NCBI GenBank assembly: GCA_035649435.1
Contig: DASRJO010000079.1
Coordinates: 1-18,707 of the forward strand
Length of the DNA: 18,707 bases
Direction of reading: 5' to 3'
Origin: DASRJW01 sp035649435
Lineage (GTDB): Bacteria; Krumholzibacteriota; Krumholzibacteriia; G020349025
The notes below the pieces were generated by a model. The model saw only the letters and a program-made list of their open reading frames with translations, was not told the DNA's origin and made no database searches. Of the stretch, positions 1-5,779 are shown piece after piece. The number at the start of each line of letters is the position of its first letter. Positions within the stretch are counted from its first letter, which is position 1. Both the position numbers and the translations under genes were made by a program.

Positions 1-5
1 CCTGC

Positions 6-43
6 CATGGACCGAATATAACTACGATGTAGTTACATGTCAA
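6..43 (-). promoter_or_regulatory. Leftward promoter with operator-like dyad for a gene leaving the window
   Basis: Read on the minus strand there is a perfect -35 TTGACA (38-43), a 17-base spacer (21-37) and a -10 TATATT (15-20). An ATG lies at 8-6, only 6 bases past the -10, so the transcript is probably leaderless; just the codons for Met-Ala are visible before the window ends. A dyad covers the spacer and most of the -10: on the plus strand, arms ATATAACTAC (16-25) and GTAGTTACAT (29-38) flank GAT with one mismatch. The layout closely matches the vapBC promoter at 2423-2461, so the missing gene may be another antitoxin. That identity is a guess; the promoter itself is well supported. Confidence 0.72.
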
Positions 44-116
44 GCCTGCGTCGGTCCGGCTCCAACGCGCTGCGCGGTGTACTGGCGAAGGCTTCTTCTG
101 AACGCCTCGCCCTCAC

Positions 117-1181
117 TTGCAATCTCTGCCGACCGAACCCGTTGCAATGACAACGAAGATTTGCTCGGCCCATGGTATGGAATTCGCCTCTCCCGACTCG
201 ACCACGGCGCGACGGGGAGGGTCGAACATTCCTAGGGCGAAGCGTCGGAACGACGGCAGGGCCTCCAGGAGTCTCACTGTTGCCACGGCCGCTGACCAAT
301 GGCTGGAGACCCGAATTGCGACTGGTCGCAACGATCACAACCGGCGTAAAGCTCGTGCACGGGCCGAGAAGTACCTCAAGCCGTTCATGGGGCTCATGCG
401 GATTCGCGAGGTGACAATCAATCAACTGCGGGCCTATCGGCTTTGGCTGGAGGGCTTAGCGGGAGTGAACGGGAAGGAGAGACTGGCCACCAGGACCGTG
501 GCCTGGGTGCTCGGGGATGCGAAGAATTTTTTCTACTGGGCTGTCGAGTCGGGATTGATCGACAAGGCACCGGTCCCACGCCGATTGCTGCCGCGGCTGC
601 AAGAGCGTCCACCGGACCATCTGACCGATGCAGAGGTGGCGAGGATCCTCGCGATTCGGGAACCGCATGCATTTGTCGTACGGCTTGGGTTGGCGACGGG
701 GATGCGGTGGTCCGAGCTCTGTCGCGCCCGGGCCAGCGATCTCCAGGACGGCATGCTGGTCGTGCACCAGACAAAGTCTGGTAAGCTGCGGCGCATCCCG
801 CTCGAGCATGCGCCGGCCGTCATGGCCGAGATCGAGGGTCATGTCGGCAGGCTCTGCCCATATGGCGAAGAAAACTCCGGCAGCTTCTCGTGCGTCGTAC
901 GACGCCACAGCGGCATCCATGGCTTTCACTTCCACCAGCTCCGGCACACCTTCGCCGTCAACTGGCTTCGCCGGGGCGGGACGCTCGTGGTGCTCCAGCA
1001 AATACTCGGACATGCGACGGTGACCATGACGCAAAGGTATGCCAGGTTGACCGACGAGCACGTGCGCGAGGAAGCGAGACGATTGCAACGGTTTGAGCAA
1101 AGCGCAAGGATTCACGCGCCTACAAGTTCTGTGGATTCAAGGACGGGGCCTGCTCTTGACAGGCGTTACCGCAAGAGGTAA
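117..1181 (+). CDS. Tyrosine recombinase / site-specific integrase
   Basis: A phage-integrase-family DNA strand-exchange enzyme. The N-terminal core-binding (SAM-like) domain covers roughly residues 52-150 and the catalytic domain roughly 165-325. The full catalytic set is visible: Arg197 (GMRWSEL), Lys220 in the TKSGK turn, His273 and Arg276 (HQLRHTFA), His299 (LGHATVTMT) and the nucleophile Tyr308 (QRYAR). The frame opens with TTG at 117; an in-frame ATG at 147 is an equally possible start, and neither has a clear ribosome binding site. The length fits the family, and the last 25 residues are low-complexity tail. The stop codon lies inside a perfect dyad (1164-1183), and the frame beyond it reads at once into a methyltransferase remnant, suggesting the gene sits at the end of an integrated element. 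It looks intact; whether it is active is unknown. Confidence 0.93.
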   Translation: MQSLPTEPVAMTTKICSAHGMEFASPDSTTARRGGSNIPRAKRRNDGRASRSLTVATAADQWLETRIATGRNDHNRRKARARAEKYLKPFMGLMRIREVTINQLRAYRLWLEGLAGVNGKERLATRTVAWVLGDAKNFFYWAVESGLIDKAPVPRRLLPRLQERPPDHLTDAEVARILAIREPHAFVVRLGLATGMRWSELCRARASDLQDGMLVVHQTKSGKLRRIPLEHAPAVMAEIEGHVGRLCPYGEENSGSFSCVVRRHSGIHGFHFHQLRHTFAVNWLRRGGTLVVLQQILGHATVTMTQRYARLTDEHVREEARRLQRFEQSARIHAPTSSVDSRTGPALDRRYRKR

Positions 1182-1183
1182 CG
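1164..1183. repeat. Perfect inverted repeat at the integrase stop; possible att core
   Basis: Seven-base arms CGTTACC (1164-1170) and GGTAACG (1177-1183) flank a 6-base centre GCAAGA, and the integrase TAA (1179-1181) lies in the right arm. Arms around a 6-8 base spacer are the layout of tyrosine-recombinase core sites, and the site sits where integrase sequence gives way to the methyltransferase remnant. No T-run follows, so an intrinsic terminator is less likely. An att role is inferred. Confidence 0.4.
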
Positions 1184-1184
1184 A

Positions 1185-1718
1185 GGCAGTTGGCAGCATG
1201 CATCTACGCAAGGCCAGCTCGCAGGATACGCTCGGGCGGCCCGTCGCGTAATCGCCGTCGACCCGGACGAGGCTGCACTCGAGCGGTTCGTGACGCGCAC
1301 GAAAGAATGCGGATTCGCCGGTGAGCTCACGCTCGTGCCCGAGGACCTGCTCGCCGTCCGGCCGCAGGGCGACGTCTTGTTGTTCGAGTTCTGCCAGCAC
1401 GAGATGTCGGATCCCGCCGGAGCGCTCGACCACGCGGCCGGGCTCGCCCCTGACGTTCTCGTGATCGACCACGCCCCGGACTCCCCCTGGGTGTGGTACG
1501 CGGCGGAGGAACGCGGTGTCGAGGCTGGCTGGACGGCCGTCTCGCGATCGAATGTCCGCCGCCAGCTCGACGTCAAGGCATTCCAGGGTTTTCACGATTA
1601 CACGGAGCTCGAAACCAAGCTGGCCCGTCAGGGGCCGACGAGCCGGGAACGTATCGGATCCTTCCGTGGCCAGCACGCGATCTCAATCCCCATGCCTTAT
1701 CGGCTGGCGCTGCTCTAG
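1185..1718 (+). pseudogene. 5'-truncated class I SAM-dependent methyltransferase remnant
   Basis: The frame opens directly after the integrase stop, in the same phase, and gives a methyltransferase-like protein without its beginning. Recognisable parts are the end of motif I and its acidic loop (GQLAGYARAARRVIAVDPDE, about 1212-1271), a motif II/III-like stretch (GDVLLFEFCQHEM), an APDVLVIDHAP strand, and a C-terminus ending in ISIPMPYRLALL and a proper TAG. The usual N-terminal strand and GxGxG loop are absent; residues coded by about 1185-1211 look unrelated. The first in-frame start downstream is a GTG at 1290, which would drop the SAM-binding motif entirely. The likeliest history is a methyltransferase gene split by integration or rearrangement at the integrase end. 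An intact alternative would need an unseen upstream part and is not supported. Confidence 0.72.
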
Positions 1719-1736
1719 TCAGCGTTGCCTGAGTGC

Positions 1737-1757
1737 AGTGACTGTGAGGGTGTCACT
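1737..1757. terminator. Weak hairpin between convergent genes
   Basis: Arms AGTGAC (1737-1742) and GTCACT (1752-1757) with a 9-base loop overlap the vapC stop codon and lie between two converging frames. There is no T-tract on either strand, so a terminator role is only possible. Confidence 0.2.
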
Positions 1758-2184
1758 CGAAAGGGTTGTGCACGGCCAGCCACGGGAAACGGGCAAAATC
1801 GCGATCTCCCGTAATCAACTCGCTCACTCCATGTTCGATGCACAGCGCGGCGATGTGAGCATCATGGATTAGATTGCCAGTGACACCCGATTCCTCCACG
1901 ATCCGCGACATGATTTCGGCATGACCGGGGGTCTCGTGAAGCATCACGACGGAGGGGGCGGAGAGAATCCGCTGCAAATCACGCATGGCGAGCCGCAATG
2001 GGACAGGTGGGTGAAATACACGGGGATGCGTGACGACACGCAGGAACTCGTAGACGCATGGCCATGGAATCGCCCACGGCAGCGTGCCCTGTGCGAGCTC
2101 CGCTAACAGCTCGCAAGCAGTCGCGTGATGCGTGCTTGCTCGAATCTCGCAATAGACGAGGATGTTGGTGTCGACGGCCCGCAT
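1753..2184 (-). CDS. vapC: VapC-family PIN-domain toxin (ribonuclease)
   Basis: A 143-residue PIN domain, the usual size for the toxin of type II VapBC modules; the family cleaves specific RNAs with Mg2+ at an acidic site. The acidic residues are in place: Asp5 (AVDTNILV), Glu46 (CVYEFLRV), Asp108 (IHDAHIAAL) and Asp127 or Asp129 (ITGDRDF). It starts with ATG only 4 bases after the vapB stop and has no ribosome binding site of its own, so translational coupling to vapB is likely. The toxin looks intact. Its RNA target cannot be told from sequence. The pair lies between an integrase/methyltransferase junction and housekeeping-like genes, a common setting for modules that stabilise islands. Confidence 0.93.
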   Translation of the reverse strand: MRAVDTNILVYCEIRASTHHATACELLAELAQGTLPWAIPWPCVYEFLRVVTHPRVFHPPVPLRLAMRDLQRILSAPSVVMLHETPGHAEIMSRIVEESGVTGNLIHDAHIAALCIEHGVSELITGDRDFARFPWLAVHNPFE

Positions 2185-2188
2185 GAAA

Positions 2189-2425
2189 CTAGCGGCCGTT
2201 CATGAGGTCATGAAGTTTGTCTCGATCCAGGATGTCGACGCCGGGTTGGGTTTCGGCATCCCAGCCCTCCAGCTCGAGTTTGAAGGGCGACCGCCGCTTG
2301 CCGGCGGCCAGAGCCTGGCGCAGGAGCTCGTTGACCACGGTTGCCATCGGTTTCCCCTGGTTCGCCGCCAGGGTTTTGAGGCGCCGGAATAGATCGTCTT
2401 CGATCGTCAAGGTGGTGCGCTTCAT
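2189..2425 (-). CDS. vapB: VapB-type ribbon-helix-helix antitoxin
   Basis: A 78-residue antitoxin in front of the PIN toxin. The N-terminus (MKRTTLTIEDDLFRRLKTLA, then a second helix to about residue 40) has the strand-helix-helix layout of ribbon-helix-helix DNA-binding proteins, which dimerise through the strand and bind operators of the module. The C-terminal half (about 45-78, rich in acidic residues and Trp) would wrap VapC. The start at 2425 is fixed by the conserved KRTTLTIE beginning and by a promoter whose -10 ends 7 bases upstream; there is no Shine-Dalgarno sequence, so the mRNA is probably leaderless. A dyad overlapping the -10 and start codon is the likely autorepression site. 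Confidence 0.9.
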   Translation of the reverse strand: MKRTTLTIEDDLFRRLKTLAANQGKPMATVVNELLRQALAAGKRRSPFKLELEGWDAETQPGVDILDRDKLHDLMNGR

Positions 2426-2461
2426 ACATAAAAATGTATGCTCTAGGCATCAAGATGTCAA
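2423..2461 (-). promoter_or_regulatory. vapBC promoter with overlapping operator dyad (leaderless start)
   Basis: On the minus strand: -35 TTGACA (2456-2461), a 17-base spacer (2439-2455) and -10 TACATT (2433-2438), then 7 bases to the vapB ATG at 2425. Transcription would start at or next to the A of ATG. A perfect dyad, CATACAT (2423-2429) and ATGTATG (2434-2440) around AAAA, covers the -10 and the start codon, so a bound VapB or VapBC complex would block RNA polymerase. Confidence 0.82.
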
Positions 2462-2507
2462 GAGATCCCAACGAGGTTCCAGGGCCACTCTTTTGCCCCA
2501 AAACGGA

Positions 2508-2567
2508 GAGCGCTCCATTTTAGTTGAACTAAACGGGAGTAACTCCTGGGTGCGATACTCCGCCGGA
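2508..2567. repeat. Cluster of four short dyads in the vapB-clbS gap
   Basis: The 270-bp gap at 2426-2695 holds no credible gene. Within it lie GAGCGCTC (about 2508-2515), TTTAGT-TGA-ACTAAA (2519-2533), GGAGT-A-ACTCC (2536-2546) and CTCC-GCC-GGAG (about 2557-2567). On the minus strand the first is followed by GTTTT, so it could be part of a weak terminator for the leftward oxygenase-ClbS operon. Other readings are operator sites or a remnant of a mobile element end. I cannot choose between them. Confidence 0.3.
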
Positions 2568-2695
2568 GGCCACCGCAACTCACGGCGCCACGCCCGAACG
2601 GCAGTCGTTTTCGCCCATGAATGAACACCGAGCAGGCGTCGATGGCAGAGTCCGCAAAGGGACGGGCCTGGCCTGTCATGGATTCCTGAATAAGC

Positions 2696-3187
2696 TCACT
2701 GCGTCGATGGTGCGCGGGGATTCTTTCGGTCGTGTGTGCGAACCCGCCATTCACGGATCGCTTTGGTGTGCTTGGGATAGTGACTGTAGGTATCGAGCCG
2801 CAAGCGGCGGCGGAAGCGTGTGTCTCGCATGAGCAGCTCTTCGGGAATCTCGTGGATGTAGCAGATGAGGCGGGCGTGAACTTCATGGAGCTCGCGCAGG
2901 ACTTCGGCGAGCGCAAGGCGTCGCTTTTGCTCAGTCATCAGGGCATTGAAGGCGTCGATGCCGCCGTACTCGGTCGAGTAGCGCGGGGGTCTGTTGCCCT
3001 TATGGATATGCGGCAGGTGTTTCAGCGCTTCCTGCTCCCAGGTCGTCACGTGCGCGAGGATGTCTCGCACCGACCATTTCCCCGTGACGCCAGGCTGCAT
3101 CATCTGTGAAGCGGACAAGCCGGCGTACGACTCCTCGAGCTCCGTCCAGGCCTTGCCGAGTCGCTGCAGAAGTTGCTGCCGATCCAA
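2696..3187 (-). CDS. ClbS/DfsB-like (DinB-superfamily) four-helix bundle protein
   Basis: A 163-residue protein resembling the ClbS/DfsB (DUF1706) branch of the DinB-like four-helix fold. The family hallmark GKWSVRDILAHVTTWEQEAL (36-55) is clear, as is the later DTYSHYPKHTKAIREW stretch (about 132-147), which supplies further His residues. ClbS is a cyclopropane hydrolase that protects producers from colibactin; most members have no known substrate, and no colibactin-like cluster is present here, so only the family is called. Translation starts at TTG (3187-3185), preceded by GAGG at good spacing. The gene lies 7 bases downstream of the 2OG oxygenase and is probably cotranscribed with it. The C-terminal tail is basic and not conserved-looking. 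Confidence 0.8.
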   Translation of the reverse strand: MDRQQLLQRLGKAWTELEESYAGLSASQMMQPGVTGKWSVRDILAHVTTWEQEALKHLPHIHKGNRPPRYSTEYGGIDAFNALMTEQKRRLALAEVLRELHEVHARLICYIHEIPEELLMRDTRFRRRLRLDTYSHYPKHTKAIREWRVRTHDRKNPRAPSTQ

Positions 3188-3194
3188 GGATGCC

Positions 3195-3935
3195 TCACTT
3201 CGCGTCGTGGAAGATGATGCCCAAGGTTCGCCGGTGCCCTGACCGCAGACGGCTCACACCGTGCCGCATGTTGACGCGATAGAAGCCGCGCTTCCCCTGC
3301 ACGGGCCGATGATTCACGGCGAAGATCACCGCATCGCCTTGGCCAAGCGGCACGACTTCGGCTCGCGATTGCATCCGTGGCCGTTGCTCGGTGAGCACGA
3401 GCTCGCCGCCGGTGAAATCCTCTCCCGGCTTCGAGAGCAGGAAGGCCACCTGGAAGGGAAATACATGCTCGCCATAGAGATCCTGGTGCAGAGCGTTGAA
3501 ATCGTCCTTGCCATACGACAGCATCAGCGGCGTCGGTCGCTTCTGCCCGTTCTTGTGGCAGCGCGCGAGGAATTGTTCGTGCTCGGCCGGGTATCGCACC
3601 GCGATCCCCATCGCTTCGTTCCAGCGATTGGCGATCGGCACCAGACGGGGATAGATCGCGCTTCGGAGGTCGGCCACGATCTCGGGCAGCGGATACGAGA
3701 AGTACTTGTATTCGCCACGGCCGAAACCATGGCGAGCCATCACGATCTGGCTGCGAAAGCGATTGTCGTCCTCATAGAGAGCGGCGATGGAGGCGCATTC
3801 CTCGGCCGACAACGCTCTTTCGCGGATCACCCAGCCGTGCTCATCGAGCCCCGTATTGACTGGCGCCCAGTCGATCGCATGCATGCGGGATGCGATGCTC
3901 TCGCCGATGGCGGTGACGCCTTGTCCAGAAGTCAT
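3195..3935 (-). CDS. 2OG-Fe(II) oxygenase (COG3826-like)
   Basis: A 246-residue non-haem iron dioxygenase of the 2-oxoglutarate family. The jelly-roll core runs from about 60 to 245. The iron triad is visible as His150-x-Asp152 (NALHQDLYGEH) and His225 (NMRHGVSR), followed ten residues later by Arg235 (SGHRRTLGI), which should bind the 2OG carboxylate. The match to the uncharacterised COG3826 group, with the KYFSYPLP and PTPLMLSYGKDDFNALHQD regions, is from memory. The substrate is unknown; related enzymes hydroxylate proteins or repair alkylated bases. The ATG at 3935 is preceded by GGGAG at suitable spacing. It heads a two-gene leftward unit with the ClbS-like gene. Confidence 0.85.
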   Translation of the reverse strand: MTSGQGVTAIGESIASRMHAIDWAPVNTGLDEHGWVIRERALSAEECASIAALYEDDNRFRSQIVMARHGFGRGEYKYFSYPLPEIVADLRSAIYPRLVPIANRWNEAMGIAVRYPAEHEQFLARCHKNGQKRPTPLMLSYGKDDFNALHQDLYGEHVFPFQVAFLLSKPGEDFTGGELVLTEQRPRMQSRAEVVPLGQGDAVIFAVNHRPVQGKRGFYRVNMRHGVSRLRSGHRRTLGIIFHDAK

Positions 3936-4116
3936 GCGCGTCTCCCGTGGCTACGAGTTCGCCGAGCCTGAAACCACGCCCTCGAGGAGTCAAGCGGCCG
4001 CGAACCCAAATCTACAGACCACGGTAGGCGATTCTCGCCGTTTTCGGACAGCCAAGTACGCGCTCAGGCAGGCCCGAGGTGGCGCGGGCGGCGAACAGTC
4101 GCGACTTAGGTGCGGT
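3936..4116. other. Intergenic gap upstream of the oxygenase
   Basis: This 181-bp gap separates the kinase stop from the oxygenase start. It must hold the promoter of the oxygenase unit if the two are not cotranscribed, but I see no convincing -35/-10 pair. A 5-bp stem GGCGA-TTC-TCGCC (4027-4039) followed by GTTTT reads as a terminator only on the plus strand, where no gene feeds into it. Confidence 0.3.
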
Positions 4117-5493
4117 TCAGCCGCGGCGCAAGGGGATGGCCATGGTCACCACGGTGCCTTGGCCGACGACGCTGCGGCAGAGGATGTCGCCGCCATGCGC
4201 ATCGACGATGGCCTTCGCCATGGTGAGGCCCAGGCCGGAGCCGCGCACACCGCGGGTCGGCGAGTTCTGCGCCTGCGTGAAGGGTTGGAAGACGGCCTCG
4301 AGGTCGGCCGCGGGGATGCCGATGCCTGCATCCTCCACTTCGATCATCAACAAGGAGTCGGGCTCCTGCGGGTCGATCGCGACGGTGTTTCTGCCGGTTT
4401 CCTGCGGGTCGATCGCGACCGTGTTTCTGTCGGTTTCCTGCGGGTCGACGACACGAGCGCCACGTTGGACGTCGCCTGGGCGGCTCTCCGCGAGGACGAG
4501 GCAATCGGCACGGCGCGCGACGGAGAGGCGCACACGAACCCGCTGTTTCTCCGAGCCGAACTTCACGGCGTTGTCCACGATGCACTCGAGCGCCATGCGC
4601 AGCCGCTTGCAGTCGATCTCGAGCATGCACGGCGGCAATGTCGACTGCAGCTCGATGCCCCGGACCGCGATCAACGGCCGCACCTGCTCTTCGACCCAGA
4701 GGTGCGAGTCGATGCGGTGCCAATCGAGCTCCAGGCTGCCCGAGTTGATCTCGTTGAATAGCAGGATCGAATCGACGAGATGTCCGAGTCGCGAAAGCGC
4801 CGAGCGCTGCATTTCGGCGATTTCGGGCTCGACCCCGCCGATCTCCGCGACGCTCGTGAGCACCGTGAGCGGGGTGCGAAATTCGTGTGACACATGGCTC
4901 ATGAACTCGCGCTTCATCTCGTTGAGGCGCAGCAGCTCGTCGTTGCTTTTCTCCATCAGCTGATAGGCGAGCGAGTTCTTCACCGCCATCGCCATGACCA
5001 CTGCGAAGGCTTCGAGGATCTGGCGATCCTCGGGGGTGAGCGGTCCGGGGACGATCTTGTCACCCAGGGCGATGATCCCGAGCGTCGATTGATTGTCGTG
5101 GAGCGACACCAAATTGCGGAAGCCGCAGGCACCGAGGCGCTGCAGCGCCGGGTGGTCTGGCAGGTCCTCGATGTCGATCAACCGATGCGGTTCACGCCCG
5201 CCCACGGGTTCGAGGACTTGCAGCGGCAGCACCAGGCTGGAAAGATCGGCGGAGCGCAGGCCCGCGAGCGCGAGGACGCGATAGCCTTCGTCACCGCTCG
5301 GTGTGAAGAAAGCAGCGCGCTTGATCAGCAATTGCCCGGTCAAAGTGAGCAGTCCGACGTTGGCAACCTGTTGCACACGCAGGGTGCTCCCCAGCGTGCG
5401 GAAAAGGCCGAACAGCGCGTCTGCCAGGCGTTTCTGCGCCTGGTACTCGCGGTGCGTACGCCCTTCGACGTGACGTCGTTCCGTGTGTGGCAT
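4117..5493 (-). CDS. Soluble GAF-type sensor histidine kinase with a repeat insertion in its ATPase domain
   Basis: A 458-residue cytoplasmic kinase with no membrane segment. An N-terminal helix (about 15-40) leads to a GAF-like sensor domain (about 41-175), a linker helix, HisKA with the phospho-acceptor His203 (SHEFRTPLT), and HATPase_c. The N box is Glu303 to Asn308 (ECIVDNAVKFG), G1 is DAGIGIP (388-394), and G2 is GVRGSGLGLTMAKAI (415-429); all look functional. Between the N box and G1 is an extra stretch of about 50 residues (about 328-380) ending in two and a half copies of a 12-residue unit beginning DPQET. ATG at 5493 has GGAG 7 bases upstream. No response regulator is nearby, so it is an orphan; it is divergent from the giant-protein operon and may regulate it, which is inference. 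Confidence 0.92.
   Translation of the reverse strand: MPHTERRHVEGRTHREYQAQKRLADALFGLFRTLGSTLRVQQVANVGLLTLTGQLLIKRAAFFTPSGDEGYRVLALAGLRSADLSSLVLPLQVLEPVGGREPHRLIDIEDLPDHPALQRLGACGFRNLVSLHDNQSTLGIIALGDKIVPGPLTPEDRQILEAFAVVMAMAVKNSLAYQLMEKSNDELLRLNEMKREFMSHVSHEFRTPLTVLTSVAEIGGVEPEIAEMQRSALSRLGHLVDSILLFNEINSGSLELDWHRIDSHLWVEEQVRPLIAVRGIELQSTLPPCMLEIDCKRLRMALECIVDNAVKFGSEKQRVRVRLSVARRADCLVLAESRPGDVQRGARVVDPQETDRNTVAIDPQETGRNTVAIDPQEPDSLLMIEVEDAGIGIPAADLEAVFQPFTQAQNSPTRGVRGSGLGLTMAKAIVDAHGGDILCRSVVGQGTVVTMAIPLRRG
4364..4449. repeat. 36-bp tandem repeat (2.4 copies) inside the histidine kinase
   Basis: Copy 1 is 4364-4399, copy 2 is 4400-4435, and a partial copy runs 4436-4449; each begins TCCTGCGGGTCGA. 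The two full copies differ at two positions. The period is 12 codons, so gain or loss of a copy keeps the frame. It encodes the DPQE-containing insert of the kinase ATP-binding domain and could vary in copy number between strains. Confidence 0.93.
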
Positions 5494-5779
5494 CGCTGTA
5501 CTCCGTCCTGACTACTAAAAGAATGCAAAGATCCTTCCAGCCTACTTGCTGCCGCTCGTAGCGTTTTCGACCATCACGCTTCGCTCGTCCCGTTGGCCTG
5601 CCGGCCGATTCCTGCCCCAACCTCGGGATCCTGCGGCATCCCGGAACGTGCCCGTTGGGGAACGTGGATTGCTCGCCTGCCTCCGAAGCGCCCGATCGGG
5701 TGCGATCAGACCAGAGCCCTTGTTGGAAATGCGCCGTTCCGCATCGACGCACCCAACACACGAGCGAGAATGGAAGGCG
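5494..5779. other. Divergent intergenic region, kinase / giant-protein operon
   Basis: This 286-bp gap should carry the promoters of both the leftward kinase and the rightward five-gene operon. The plus-strand frame of the giant gene stays open back to a TTG at 5546, but the encoded 78 residues look like random GC-rich translation, Arg- and Pro-rich and without a secretion signal. I see no consensus sigma-70 promoter on either strand; the operon may use another sigma factor or divergent promoter sequences. Confidence 0.45.

Noticed and set aside
456..1115. Minus-strand frame opposite the integrase
   Set aside because: The integrase frame holds all catalytic residues; the opposite frame has no recognisable motif or start signal.
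1156..1184. Plus-strand TTGACA at 1156-1161 as a promoter for the methyltransferase remnant
   Set aside because: The hexamer 17 bases downstream (TAACGA) is a poor -10, and the gene lacks a start and its SAM loop.
4027..4044. GGCGA-TTC-TCGCC stem plus GTTTT as an intrinsic terminator
   Set aside because: The stem has only 5 pairs and the T-run is on the plus strand, where no transcription from the left is expected.
4364..4449. CRISPR-like array
   Set aside because: Repeats are directly adjacent with no spacers, period 36 in frame with the kinase; it is a coding tandem repeat.
3261..4761. Plus-strand open frames over the oxygenase and kinase C-terminus
   Set aside because: Antisense of genes with complete catalytic motifs; no motif of their own, and the His/Arg/Glu-rich make-up is typical of shadows.
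5546..5779. N-terminal extension of the giant gene back to a TTG at 5546
   Set aside because: The 78 extra residues are Arg/Pro-rich with no signal sequence and would bury the clear signal peptide that starts at ATG 5780. An ATG at 5729 is possible but has no better ribosome binding site.
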